In this document: piece by piece, positions 43,800-55,911 of the stretch
Layout of the letters: each line of letters starts with the position of its first letter
How positions within the stretch are numbered: position 1 is the stretch's first letter
Assembly (NCBI GenBank): GCA_023101725.1
Contig: JALJCO010013434.1
Location: 868,001 to 932,000 of the forward strand
DNA length: 64,000 bases
Source of the DNA: Atherinomorus stipes
Taxonomy: Eukaryota > Chordata > Actinopteri > Atheriniformes > Atherinidae
Direction of reading: 5' to 3'
Program-made: the position numbers and the translations under genes
The notes under the pieces: generated by a model
What the model saw: only the letters and a program-made list of their open reading frames with translations
Databases searched by the model: none
Told to the model about the DNA's origin: nothing

Positions 43800-44089
43800 T
43801 ACAGATGCAGGCATGAAAAAGTTCCCCCTTTTTCTGCCAGAAGTGGTGCAGTAATAGTGCACTATAACTGCACTATCACTGGCTGAACAATTTCTCCCGC
43901 AAATACATCATCATGCACGGTGTCCAAACTTGGTGTGTGGAAATGCCCTTGTTCTGGGCTTCCATTTAAGCTCTGCAATTGTTCCCCCTGGGAACGCGGG
44001 CGTTTCTATGCGATCAAATTAGCAGATAAGTTGCTGGTAAGTGACTGGTAGTCGGCAGAAAGGGGAACTTTTTCACGCCTGCATCTGTA
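43800..44089 (+). mobile_element. 290-bp TIR element, copy 2
   Basis: Best preserved copy: left 'tacagatgcaggcatgaaaa' and right its inverse, each continuing through 'agttcccc', giving ends of about 28 bases including the TA. No ORF of note. Confidence 0.9.
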
Positions 44090-47064
44090 TATTGATATAG
44101 TATGTAGCTATAGATATACATGCAACATGCTGCATACACAAATAAAAAGAGTGTAATAAATGTGTACAGTACATGTTTCCTTTGTATTGAAACTGAACGC
44201 CTTTTGGACAGCAGATAAAGAACTATGCTGATGCTAGCAAAGCTTTTGACCCTTTATCCACGCTAAAAAGCCCTCTGTCTGTAAAGCAGAACATATAAAC
44301 AAGTCCAGTAGCAGAGAGGAAAACTGACAGGACACAGATGTGGATTTGTGAGATGTTTGTTGTTGCTTACTCCCAGGAGACTTGTTGAAAATGGAGAGAA
44401 AAGAACTGTGAACTCCCTTGGAGGCAATAAAGTAAACTTACTGGTATTATGTAAGCCAGACATTGCTCTTTTGACAGATACTGGCAGCTTCATTTTCTGA
44501 TTTCTGGTTCACATTTAGTATGCTTTACTAACAAACATGATGAGGTTTCGGAGGTTTAGTTTTTTATTTAAACATTGCAAAAGTTGAATAATTGGACCAC
44601 ATTTATTGCGTCTTTTCACAGTTTATTTGAGTTTGTGTTTATTTTTGTTCTTTAAAAAGGATCAAAAACAGTTGTTGAAAGAAGGTTATTTACTTACCCG
44701 AGTTGAGAGGCTTAGCCCCCTGCTGTGAGAAAAAAAAAGATTATAAATCCCTGGAGACACAAGTTCATCAAAGTAGTGTGGACTATGCCATGAAAACTCC
44801 TCTTGCTCCTTCACTAGAATCAATTCAGAATTTGAGAAGACACCAAGACTTCAGATTAGTCAGTGATTTTATAAGGCACATTGAAATTTTTTTAATCACT
44901 GACTCCTCTGCTATGTCTTGTTGCATAATTCTTCAGTGTTTCTGCACATGATGATGAAATATGCTGTAGAGTCAACATATTAGCTAAATTCATGTCTGCA
45001 TGTGGCAACTTCTCAGCTTCATTAAGAATTATTTCAAGCAGAGAAAAGCCTGCCCACAGGAGTACTATTCCAAGCTTTTCTATTTCAAAATCCAGACGTA
45101 CTTGGCTACTTGCACCTATCTTTAGATTTAGCTCAACATCAATTTAGTCAGTCAGTCTGTCATTTTCTGTACCGCAGATCTAGTTCAGGGTCGTGGGGGT
45201 AGCTGGAGCCTATCCCAGCTATTATCAGGCAAGAGGCAACATCAATTTAATTTAACGTAACTCAGCTTATATATGGGACCAATTCAAAACAAACTTATCT
45301 CAAGGCACTTTTATAGATACAGTACAGTTAATCAGTAAGTCCATTTGCCTTCTATTTACTTATATATGGGACATCCATAACTTGGATAAGAATCAACACA
45401 ACCAACAAAATAATTCTGCATAATTACCATCTAAAATTTAGAAATGGATATATCAAATGCACACAGAAAAAAAACACAAAAAGAATGATAAACTGGGTGA
45501 TAAATTTATGCATGAACATTTCATTACATGATGGACACCTCTGCAGAAAAATGGCAAAACATTGTTAAGATTTATAAATATTTCATCATAATAATAAAAT
45601 CATGTGGTTCAAGTTATTAGTTAAAACCATAAATGTCAGTTTAATCATCTGAACACAAATTAAGTTGCGTAATGATACATTCTTTTGTGCCCCAGAAACA
45701 TTCATGTTGTCATCTGTTCTGTTGCTGTATTTGCAGTTTCTGCAGGTGGTGTGCATATTCGCTGACCAGGTGATGTCAAATTGATGTATAAGTCTTCACA
45801 ATTTGCTTGCAAGAAAGGCCAAATCGTTTCTGTGCCATGTTGTAAATATCTTTATTTCTGCTTAAAAGCCAGATCTTGTACGGTTCCAAGGGAGGTGACA
45901 CACTTTTGGAGCCAGCCTCAAGTGGTCACTTGAAAAACATTGGGTTTCAACCTCAAATCATCCTCTGATACAAATGAGATATTTCATGATCATTAAGAAT
46001 TTCTTTTCGTGCTGAATTAGTTGATTGCACTACTCTTTTTCTGCAGCTCTGCCAAGCTGTTATGCAACATAGCAATTCTGTGTAATAGAAACAAAGCAAG
46101 CTTATGCCAATATGATTGAAATAGAGGACATAAACGCAGGAAAAAAACAAACAAACATCTAAAGTATTTAATTTATTCTCTGCTCTGATTTAAAGCAGTG
46201 ATGATGTGGCACCATTAAACAGAGAAGTTATTCAATTAAATAACAAACAAAGCATGTTTGGTTTGCAATGATTTTTTCTTTTAGTCGCTAAAGCTGCTAA
46301 GAAGGAGCCATCTAAATGTGCGATTGTGATGAAATGTCCCAAAGCTTCACTTCATTGCATTAAACAAAGGGTAATCGTGTACCACAGATTCCCCAGATGT
46401 CGACTACAGATGCCACTTATGTTCATCACTGATAGAACATTGATGAATTAGATGTTTTCAGACAGACACTAGTAATCAGGATGTTGTGCATGTGCTTGTT
46501 TATTAAAGCAGCCTATTTACTAATGGTGCAATAGCAGAATAAGATGTTGCCTCTGACATTGGTGGCATAAAAACAAACATCTAAATCCTTATATTATCTG
46601 TTAGGCAGAGAATAACAGTATGCATTGACTTAAAGTTGTTTTACTTTTCTCTGATTATCTTTCCTGAACATCTTCCAAAAATACCTGGCATTTCATCTGA
46701 TTCTTAAAGGCAGAAAGCCCAACAATCTGTAACCGCATACCGTCTGTTCTTTCTTCTGCTCACCTGTCAAAATGGTGACAAGACTTGGCTCAGAAGAAGA
46801 GACAAACCAATCAGGGGTAGAATGAGTGTAATAGGTGGGGGGTGGGTTAGTTGCTGCATTGCTGAGTTTTGCTCCATCATTTATCCTTCTCATCTAATTT
46901 ATCAGATATAGCCTGGCGGAATCAGCCAACCTTGGCTGTGATTATGCCCACGTTGTCACTCATTCTGTGTCCCTGAAATAACAGCTGGGCTAGAGCAAGA
47001 CCAAGACATGACTGTTTGCAGCTGTTTACCGAGGGTCTCTTTTTCAGCTTTAAATGATACAAAG
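44090..47064. other. Long non-coding stretch, no gene seen
   Basis: Bases 45150-45240 carry a fragment of the common fish repeat ('attttctgtaccgcag', 'agctggagcctatcccagc'). The remainder is AT-rich and unremarkable to the eye. Confidence 0.4.
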
Positions 47065-47418
47065 CAAGGCAATATGTGTTTTTTTTTTTTTATTAATTCA
47101 TACTTTTTGGGACCAAGTGTATGACAGGCAACATTTACAGTATATATTCATACACACACATAAGAGTATATATACGTACATATAAATACATATGCATGTT
47201 CCTAATGAGAATTTCTTTTTCAAATACATGCATAACTTTTTTTGTCCGAAAAAAGGGAGTAGGTTGAAGTAAAAAATACTTATCTAGGCCTTTCCCCTTG
47301 CATTCATTTCTTCCAAAATAATGACTGTTTAACAAATTAAACTTAAATAAGACAAACACCCACACCATATCAAACCATCCTATTACATTTCCATTATTTT
47401 AAACAAAGAAATAGATAA

Positions 47419-47567
47419 TGTAGCAGGATGAAGGAGGGCCCGGGCGGGATTCGATCCTCGGACTGACCATGCGCGCTGACCATTCAGCCAAAGGGACATC
47501 CCCTTTGCCAAGTAGCAAGGGCGCATGATCACTCGGAGGCATAGTGACAGGATCGTCAACTGCCACA
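47419..47567 (-). mobile_element. TG...CA tRNA-like element, copy 3
   Basis: 149 bases from 'tgtagcaggatg' to 'aactgccaca', flanked by ATAA on both sides (47415-47418 and 47568-47571). Inserted in the LINE 3' UTR. Confidence 0.85.
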
Positions 47568-47860
47568 ATAAATAAAATAACATAAATCACAACAGGGAAA
47601 ATGACAACAGAGTATCCTCATTCAGTTTCCAAGCTGCACTTATTTAGCATGTCAAGCCTTTTGAATCTACTTATCGCATTACACGTTTTCATTTCATCAC
47701 AACAGTTATGCCATAATTTAACTCCCGTGACTGATAGATAATGATACTTGGTATTTGTTCTTACCAATGCCATCTTTACCACACATGTACCTCGCAGGGC
47801 ATATGTGCTTGCCCTCACCTGAAACAACTCCTGGATGCTATGTGGTACATTTTGATGTAT

Positions 47861-48152
47861 TACAGATCTGGGCATGAAAAAGTTCCTCCTTTTTCTGCCA
47901 GAAGTGGTGCACTAATAGTGCACCATTACTGCACTATCACTGGCTGAACGACTTGTCCCGCAAATACAGCATCGAGTACAGTGTCCAAACTTGGCGTGTG
48001 GAAACATCCTTGTTCCGGGCATTCATTTATGCTCTGAAATCGTTTCCCCTGGGCACACAGGTGTTTCTCTGTGCGATTGAATTAGCAGACAAGTGGCTGG
48101 TAAGTGGCTGGCAGTCAGCTGAAAGGGGAACTTTTTCATGCCCAGATCTGTA
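47861..48152 (+). mobile_element. 290-bp TIR element, copy 3
   Basis: Ends 'tacagatctgggcatgaaaa' and its near-perfect inverse at 48133-48152. Interior matches 43800-44089 closely. Inserted in the dead LINE. Confidence 0.9.
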
Positions 48153-48179
48153 CCTTCAACATAAATTGTAAAATCTTAT

Positions 48180-49260
48180 AATTAAAGGTAGAGTCCGAAG
48201 TTCCTCCACCGTTTCTGTTTGCAAACAACAGTATTCAAACTGAGCGCCCCTCCCTCTCAGGCTAATGGCCGCCTCGTTCTTCTATCTATTCAGCTCTAAG
48301 ACTCTCCTCCAGAGCTCAGAAGCGGGTAAAAGCCAAACCGATATTAACCCTGGTTTTCCAACGTGCACTATCTAAAGCTGTTACCTTTTCTTCGGTGTAT
48401 CAGCCATTTTTCCTTTCTTTTTTTTTCCTTCAAGAATTCAAGTGACTGGCGTCTGCTCCAATCATGAGTTTTCCCAAGCGTTATGTCCTTAGCTCTGTCA
48501 TTGTCTACCAAATTCACAGTGCGTGTAGTTGCCCTGTTAGTTCTGAATCCGTACTGCTGTTCATAAAAATGTTATGCTTTATTATAGGGCTGGACAATAA
48601 TTAATATAATATCGATAATAGAGGTTTTTCAATAGAAAAAAAGAGGTTAATAAAAGTTCAATGTAGAAACAAGTTTTCCGCTGTAGCCTATCGGGTAGCA
48701 TGATACTACAGTCACTCCTTCCGCCAAACCAATGACAAGCGCAGAACAGGCAAAAGCTGAATTGGAATTCAGTGTTATGCCCCTTACAGACTTGTACTGG
48801 AAAGTGGTAATATTGTGAACTCTGTCCTTTATAACGCCTGCATTAGAGATACGTTCCGGTCTTTCTGGAGACGTAGCAGACATGTACCAGCTGGTCTTGT
48901 GTAAAGAGCGGAAATGTTACGTCGTTTTGGCTGAACGCAAAGAAAATGTTAGAAGAGTTGAAGGGAGAGCGGGGCTGTGCTGACTTTTCCGTAACATTTC
49001 CTGATTCTTGAAGCGCCCAGGATGCGATAAGTCCGCAAAGAAGTGGCGTATTTGAAAAGATGAGTCCGCTTAGAGAGCGGATGGACTTCACAGCTCATGT
49101 TCCGCAATGCAAGTCTGAAAAAGCTTTAGTGTGAACTTTATTAAAGTAGGTAATAGAAAAGCTTAAATGGCAGGGCTGCACCTAACAGCTTTTAATTTGA
49201 TATGGTCTTTTTAAAATTTTTGATAAATATCGATATTGTCGATAAATTTTTTTCATTCTT
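48180..49260. repeat. MITE and hAT-like material
   Basis: 48180-48590 resembles a fish MITE ('gcgcccctccctctcaggct'). Sequence around 48590 ('agggctggacaataa') and 49170-49250 ('cagggctgcac', 'atatcgatattgtcgataaa') looks like the two ends of a hAT-type element. Tentative. Confidence 0.4.
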
Positions 49261-49574
49261 TTTTTCTATTGTAGCCTACTTTATTATGACCTGTAATGAA
49301 CCATATTTTTTTTAAAAATTTTTGAAGTTGTGGTAGAATGAGATGGGTCTATAATTTGATAATATATTTTTTTTGTTTTGGCTAATTTATTTTTTGAGGG
49401 AAATCACCATTTTAGGAACTGGTTAAGATGTATGTGAAGGGTTTTGCTATATATTCAATAATATTCTTTACCAAGAACATACTCAGTCCATCACAGTCAA
49501 CATATTTCTTACTTGTAAGTCTATTGACAGTATAAATAATCTCTACTTCATCTATTCCTTTTATATGTTTTTAG

Positions 49575-49955
49575 TCGTATTTTCTGTACCGCTTTAGTTA
49601 GGGTCAGGGGGTTGCTGGAGCCCATCCCAGCAATTATCAGGCGAGAGGCGGGGTACACCTTGGACAGGTCGCCAGTCTGTCGCAGGGCCAACACAGAGAG
49701 ACAGACAACCATCCACACTCACATTCCTAGGGACAATTTAGAGTGATCAATTAACCTAACATGCATGTCTTTGGATGGTGGGAGGAAGCTGGAGTACCCG
49801 GAGAGAACCCACACATACACGGGGAGAACATGCAAACTCCACACAGGAAGGCCACGGTTGGAATTGTTCGAACCCCCTCCCCAGCCGGGAATCGAACCAG
49901 CGACCTTCTTACTGTGAGGCTGCGGTGCTAACCACCACGCCACTGTTCCTATTAT
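49575..49955. repeat. Common fish interspersed repeat, near full length
   Basis: From 'ttttctgtaccgcttta' to 'gctaaccaccacgccac', including 'ggacaggtcgccagtctgtc' and 'cggggagaacatgcaaactc'. It splits the dead LINE. Confidence 0.8.
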
Positions 49956-50500
49956 AAATATAGTTTCTTTAATATTTATAAACTTACTCTCTACGGCCTG
50001 ACCATTTCCAGTGTTTACAATACTTCCAGCCAAGTCAGGACCAACACTCACGAAGCATTAAAGTCATTCGCAGCCATATTCATATTAGGGGCAGGCAAAA
50101 TAAGATTATATCTTCTTTCTGCTCCATTTGCCCATGGGAAATGTATGTCAAAAGAAAAAAGAAAGTGATTATTGTTTGTTTTTGTGATTACTGCCATGTA
50201 ATAAATAAATAAAAAAATAAATATTATTGATCTCTATATTATTTTCATTAATGAAGTTGTTTGGATAGTCTGTCTTTCCATTTCTTTTCTTAATTATATT
50301 GTTTAGTAGATTCCACGTATTTTTAATATTGTCTCTGTTAAACTCCAATAATTTACTATAATAATCCTTTTTACTGTTTCTCATTATCGTAATTAATTTA
50401 TTTTTGTATTTCTTATATTCATATTCAGCATCCACGGTTCTCTTAATTAAAAATTCTTTATATAGTGTATTTCTTTCATGCATTCAAGATTCCTTTGGTT

Positions 50501-52362
50501 ATCCATGGTTTATCTATATGATTTCGTTTGATAACTTTTTTACTAATGGGCAGTGTTTTTAATACAAGGGTATTAGAATAGATAAAAATGCTTTCCATAT
50601 AAGTAAGTGTCCATAAGTGTGGCACTATGAGTTGTTATTCTGCTCGGGCGTGTAATTGTAGGACATAAACCAGCATAATAAATTGAGTTTATGTATGTTA
50701 AATGTACAGTAGGTGCTTACTGCTTAAAAGTCAGGTGGTATTGTTGCAGTATCAATAGTATTCAGGTTTAAATGTGTTATAATTGTGACAAAGATGGTTT
50801 ACTTACTGGGATGTATAATCACAATCTGTTATGCTGAAATCCTAAACTGCCTTAGAGTATGTTATGTAAGGTTATGTAAGGATATGTAATGTAAGATGTA
50901 TGTAAAAATATGTTATGTAGGGATAAAAAAAATCAATATATGCAAAAAGACCACCCACTGACCAATGGTTTTTCTTCACCATGCTTCAGCATGAAAAATG
51001 GAATGTAAAAAATTGTGAGGAATATGATGAAGGGCTTCTTCTCTTAACGTTAGAAAATACCTGGGTTTGTGGAGTTTGATGATGAGCAGTTGCAAGATAA
51101 AAAAATCTCTTTGTCTGCCTATCCAAGTCAGAGATTGATTGCTACTACTTGAACTTGCTGACCTTATAAGATCTGCAACTAATGTTGATGCAAACACAGA
51201 GTTTCCTTAAGAAGCAGAGTTTGCTCTGTCCCTTCTTGTAGACTGCTTTAGCTTTGCATTTCTAGCCCCATCTGTTATCACAGTGAACATCCATGTATCT
51301 GTAGGCTGTTCCCTTAGAACCTCACTTTCTCTAACCAGCAAGAAACTGTTCAGCTTTTCTTTTTTGAATATAAGATAATGTTGTGTTTACACTTCTGCAT
51401 TATTTCTTTGCATGCAAATTTCACCAGTGTTTTTTTTTCTATCATGAATACAAAATCTAATTAGCTGATTTTAACAGTCCATCAATTTCCTTTGTTTAAA
51501 TGTTGTTGTATTTTATCAAATATGACTGTATGCATGTTGAATAAATGTCAGTGTTGTAGGTCAAAACCCAAACTATTTAATACTGATTTACATTTTGATT
51601 TGATTCTACAGTTAACCCAGTCAATAAAAGCTGATATAGTTACCAAATTCCATCTAATTTCATCCAGTAGCTTTCCACAAGACAGTGATTCAATCAGAAG
51701 CCATGTACGTACAGCATTAATCACATCATCAAAATAAACAAAAATCACCATCTGTGAATGGACACTGTTTGCACTACATTTCATAGAAATGTTTTAGTAC
51801 TGCTGTTTACTGTTACAAGTACTTAAAGATATTTCCATCAACATCAAAGGGATCAGCAGATCAACAAGCTATCAGTGCCATCTGAAAAACTCAGAGCAGG
51901 CCTACATTAACAGGACTATAATCCTCCAGCGCCCAACATACTGCCAGATGTGTCATTTTAAAACATTCAGAGAGCACATTGCTTCCTGACCGAGCATTTT
52001 ACTGTTACGTACCAGATGGTCAAATGATTAACATGTGCTTACTGGCATGTTCAAATCCTTAGTGGCATTTGTTGCACAAAGAGCAGCCAGCTGTTGTGGT
52101 GTGAGGGGTCAACACTGGTATCATTGTGGCTCTGCATGATACCACACAGCTGCAGAAGAGTGCAAGTTGGATGACATAAAGTTTAAATGGGCAGGCTGAA
52201 ATTTCCTATGGGGCATTAATCTCTAGCCTAATAAATGGTTTACAAGTAGATTTTCAGTTTTGATCCACTGATTTTAAGATTTAAAAGTTTGTGGTTTTGC
52301 AAATAAATCTTTTATTTGTCAAAACATGAAAACCTGGATGACTTTAACAGATTTAAACAACC
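50501..52362. other. Non-coding, no gene seen
   Basis: A cluster of 'tatgtaagg' words at 50860-50900 forms a short degenerate tandem repeat. Overlapping ORFs at 51492-51784 on both strands show no domain. Confidence 0.4.
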
Positions 52363-52518
52363 TATGGATGAAAGGAGGGCCCGGGCAGGGTTAAAACCCC
52401 AGTCTCTGGGGTGAGAGCCATGGGTGCTGGCCATTCAGCCAGAGGGACGTCCCTATGACCAAGCAGCCAGGGCAAATGATCAGCTGGAGGCATAGTGACA
52501 GGACCCTCAACTGTGACA
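52363..52518 (-). mobile_element. TG...CA tRNA-like element, diverged copy
   Basis: 'aaaggagggcccgggcaggg' to 'ggcatagtgacaggaccctc' and a 'tgtgaca' end. Flanks do not match, so this copy is older or the target duplication has decayed. Confidence 0.75.
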
Positions 52519-52618
52519 AATGTTGTCAAAAACTGAGCATATTTCTTTTTCATCACCAGTTTCAGGATCAGTACAGTGATCAACCATGTCAAAAAAATGT
52601 CAATGAATCTGATGATGA

Positions 52619-52621
52619 AAT

Positions 52622-52696
<75 letters not shown>

Positions 52697-52699
52697 TTT
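52619..52699. repeat. (TTTA)n microsatellite
   Basis: About twenty TTTA units. Confidence 0.95.
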
Positions 52700-53004
52700 T
52701 TGTGCTTCAACTTACTTAAAATTCAGCCACAACCTTTAACAGTAAATGGTCAGTGACTGACTGCTGATTGGGCCAGATACAGCATCATCATCAGGACATC
52801 TTCCTAAAAACATACTGAATTTTTCTTGTTTTCAATCAGAATGAGTTATATTCGGTGTAGGTAAGATATCAGTTCCATGTTGACTAGGTTTACAAACCTG
52901 ACATGCATTAGTGCTTGTCAGAAGTTATACACATACAGTAAATCAGTACATGCTTCTGTGACTCCAAGAAATATCTTTTAAAAAGGTTTTATCTTTCTTA
53001 AGGG

Positions 53005-53560
53005 CCTCAGAATTGGAGGGTTTTGCAGAACACTTTTTCCAGTCCAAGTACTGCAGTCTTCAGTACTGAAGTACAGAGACCTCGCATTCTGCACATAGAC
53101 TCTGCAGAAGCTCGTCTTCCAGTTTCAGAGTCACTCCTGTAACTCTCATGCTCTTTCTTCCTGATGTTACTGCCAGCTAGGATTGCCACATTGCCCTTCA
53201 GTGTTCCTTGTAATCCACCACTGTGCCTGGGTTGTTGTCAAGCAACTGCTGGCCAGACTTGATTTTAAAGTCCCAAAATATCTTAGCTGTGCTTCTCTCA
53301 ACCACTTTCTGTGATGTGTCCCAGCAGAATAGGTGAACCTAAAAACCATGCTCAGCACAGAAGTTCCTTTTCACTCTGCCCACCACTTGTCGTGCCTCTT
53401 AGTGTACACTGTCCCAGCTGGCATTTTACAACCTGCAATAATGTTTTTGATGGTCTTGGAGCATGTTAACACAGCTTACGCCTTAAGTCCTGTTTGCTGT
53501 GTCATGGTGCACCTGTGGTGCCTTGGATGTGGTCCTTATAAATAGATATCTGACCACATA
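53005..53560 (-). mobile_element. Fragment of a LINE with restriction-like endonuclease
   Basis: Minus-strand pieces read 'NASWDSVH.EARQVVGRVKR' with 'NFCAEHGF', then 'SQKVVERSTAKIFWDFKIQ', 'NNPGTVVDYKE', 'GSNIRKKEHE' and 'SVLKTAVLGLEKVF' ending 'KTLQF'. This order (zinc knuckle, KVVE..AKILWDF, PDxxxxDK-type nuclease, NIRKKEHEK, SAVLGTAKILR) is the C-terminus of LINEs of the R4/Dong/NeSL type. The PD/DK nuclease residues are partly lost and stops interrupt it. Confidence 0.7.
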
Positions 53561-53679
53561 GCAGGGCCTTCTTGTGCCTCTTTGCCACCCTAGACAAGAC
53601 ATTTGGACACCCCCTGGTCTGGTATGACCACGTCCATAAACCCGCTTTAACTGCAATGTAATTCCCCCCCACCCCAGAA

Positions 53680-53752
53680 TGTCAAAAGCTCTACTAGAAA
53701 TACATTTTCTGTGAAAAATGTTGACGTTTTCAATACTTTTTTTCCTCGCTGT
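53680..53752. mobile_element. Remnant end of the long-TIR Tc1 family
   Basis: 'gctctactagaaatacattt' and 'aaaatgttgacgttttcaat' match 24968-25030; it ends 'ctgta'. Confidence 0.75.
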
Positions 53753-53820
53753 ATATGTATATATATAAATACAGTAAACAGAAGTTAGTTACTGTACAAT
53801 TTTTCATATATGTATATACA

Positions 53821-53821
<1 letters not shown>

Positions 53822-53888
<67 letters not shown>
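53822..53888. repeat. (TA)n microsatellite, left of a mariner-like element
   Basis: About 33 TA units ending seven bases from the left end of the element at 53896. Confidence 0.95.
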
Positions 53889-53895
<7 letters not shown>

Positions 53896-54983
53896 CACTC
53901 ACCGGCCACTTTATAAGGTACACCTTGCTAGTACTGAGTTGAACCCCTTTTGCCTTCAGAACTGCCTTAATCCTTTGTGGCATAGATTCAACAAGTTACT
54001 GAAAATATTCCTCAGAGATTTTGCTCCATATTGACATGACAGCATCACGCAGTTGCTGCAGATTTGTCAGCTGCACATCCATGATGAGAACCTTCTGTTC
54101 CACCACATCCCAAAGGTGCTATATTGGATTGAGATCTGGTGACTGTGGAGGCCATTAGAGTACAATGAACTCATTGTCATGATCAAAAAACAGTCTGAGA
54201 TGATTCACACTCTATCCTGCTGAAAGTAGCCATCAGAGGATGCTACACAGTGGTCATAAAGGGATGGACATGGTCAGCAACAATACTCAGGTAGGCTGTG
54301 GTGGTTAAACCATGCCACGTTGGTACTAAGGGGCCCAAAGTGGGCCAAGAAAGTTTCTCCCACACCATTACACAACCACCACCACCAACCTGAACCGTTG
54401 ATACAAGTCAGGATGGATACATGCTTTCATGTTGTTGACACCAAATTCTGAGCCCACCATCCGAATTTTGTAGCGGTCTTCTGCTGCTGTAGCCCATCTG
54501 CTTCCAGGTTGGATGTGTTGTGCATTCAGAGATACTCTTCTGCGTACTTAAGTTGAAACAAGTGGTTATTTGAATATCTCATGCTTTTCTATCAGCTCGA
54601 ACCGGTGTGGCCATTCCCCTCTGACCTCAGGCATCAACAAGGCATTTGTCCCCACAGAACTGCTGCTCACTGAATATTCTCTCTTTTTCATACCATTCTC
54701 CGTAAACCCTAGAGATGGTTGTGTGTAAAAATCCCAGTAGATCATCAGTTTCTGAAATACTCAGACCAGCCCGTCTGGCACCAACAACCATGTCACATTT
54801 AAAGTCACTTAAATCACCTTTCTTCCCCATTCTGATGCTAAGTCTAAACTGCAGTAGATCATCTTGGCCATGTCTACATGCCTAAATGCATTGAGTTGCT
54901 GCCATGTAATTGGCTAATTAGAAATTTGATAAGAAATGCATTAACGAGCAGTTGGACAGGTGTACCTAATTAAGTGGCCGGTG
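53896..54983 (-). mobile_element. Tc1/mariner-superfamily element with decayed transposase
   Basis: Inverted ends 'cactcaccggccacttta' (left) and 'ttaagtggccggtg' (right), TA at both flanks. The minus-strand N-terminal transposase piece (54830-54627) reads MGKKGDLSDFKCDMVVGARR then AGLSISETDDLLGF, an IS630-type helix-turn-helix. The remainder is frameshifted, for example near 54180-54480. It is a well-known abundant fish family by its ends. Confidence 0.85.
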
Positions 54984-54991
54984 TATTCATA

Positions 54992-54994
<3 letters not shown>

Positions 54995-55056
<62 letters not shown>
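54995..55056. repeat. (TA)n microsatellite, right of the mariner-like element
   Basis: About 31 TA units, partner of 53822-53888. Confidence 0.95.
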
Positions 55057-55059
<3 letters not shown>

Positions 55060-55479
55060 TGCAGGAACTGCAGGAAAATTTGATTGCACTCTTCGGGATT
55101 GCAAGTGGACTTTAAAGTAGTAGAGACACCTTACCTACATGTAACATATAGTCTTGCTTTGTATAATTTAAAGACATCTTCTGATTGGAACCTGCAAACA
55201 TATGCCTGTGTGAGCAAACTTCAATGCACCTCTGGCTTCGGGAATGTTCTTATTACATCTTTTATGACATATATCAAGTTGAAAAGGATGCCTTAATGTT
55301 GTTTCAAACTTCAAACGTTAGACGTAGTAATGTAAACACAAAAGTTGTGTAAAACTTCACTAATAATTAGGTTGAACAGTGTGCCAATCTCAGCAACACA
55401 GAGAAATGATTCTGTCATGATATAAAATCTGATGGAATGTTGAAACAAAGCAGAGGTGTTTATGTATCCTTGTAAACCA
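55057..55479. other. Non-coding, no gene seen
   Basis: No domain in the short ORFs at 55084-55296 and 55311-55508. Confidence 0.4.
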
Positions 55480-55911
55480 GCCTCACCAAGGCCATGTATG
55501 AGATACACAGCAAGTCAATCTGGAATCCTTTGGTTGGAGACTGTTTTCCAATTCGTGACATGAGGCAGGACGAACAGGAACAAATTGAACTGGAAAGAAC
55601 CAATCAAAGAAACACGGAAGTGATGCAAATGTATTTTTGTAATTCTCAGTCCTCAGAGCAGCAAGTTGTGGTGGGTTTAAGGAGGTGCTGCTCATTTAAG
55701 ACATCAGAAAGATCATCAGTAAAACGTCGCTCATCTGGGGCCACCATTCTGACTGTTTATAGTTAGAGAACTGAGTCGCCAAAAAGCCTCCCATGCTGTG
55801 ATTGGTCCGTTCAATTTTTTTACCGGAGTGGAAATCAGTTTCTAATGTGGGAACCTAGACTGACTTGCCGTGTATCTCATACATACTGCAGTGTTGGTCA
55901 GGCTGGTGTGC
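55480..55911. mobile_element. MITE with extended terminal inverted repeats
   Basis: Core inverted ends 'atgtatgagatacac' plus 'GCAAGTCA' at 55494-55517 and 55861-55884, one mismatch in 24. Similarity continues outward ('ccagcctcaccaa' against the inverse of 'ttggtcaggctgg'). No transposase; the two ORFs inside are accidental. Confidence 0.8.

Larger units (their letters stand above)
47100..50500 (-). mobile_element. Degenerate LINE with later insertions
   Basis: Read on the minus strand in 5'-3' order: the endonuclease-RT linker at 50483-50169 ('YKNKLITIMRNSKKDYYSKL', 'NIKNTWNLLNNIIKK'), 'VGPDLAGSIVNTGNG' at about 50050-49980, 'KKYVDCDGLSMFLVKNIIEY' with 'NGDFP' at 49560-49390, RT motif NYRPIS at about 49350, then after a gap the ORF end 'LVRTNTKYHYLSVTGVKLWH' (47850-47640) and a 3' UTR with 'cctactccctttttt'-type sequence (to about 47100). 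It encodes nothing intact. Later insertions: common fish repeat (49575-49955), MITE/hAT-like material (48180-49260), a 290-bp element (47861-48152) and a tRNA-like element (47419-47567). LINE clade not assigned. Confidence 0.75.

Noticed and set aside
55494..55766. 90-codon ORF
   Set aside because: Lies wholly inside a MITE and starts in its inverted repeat.
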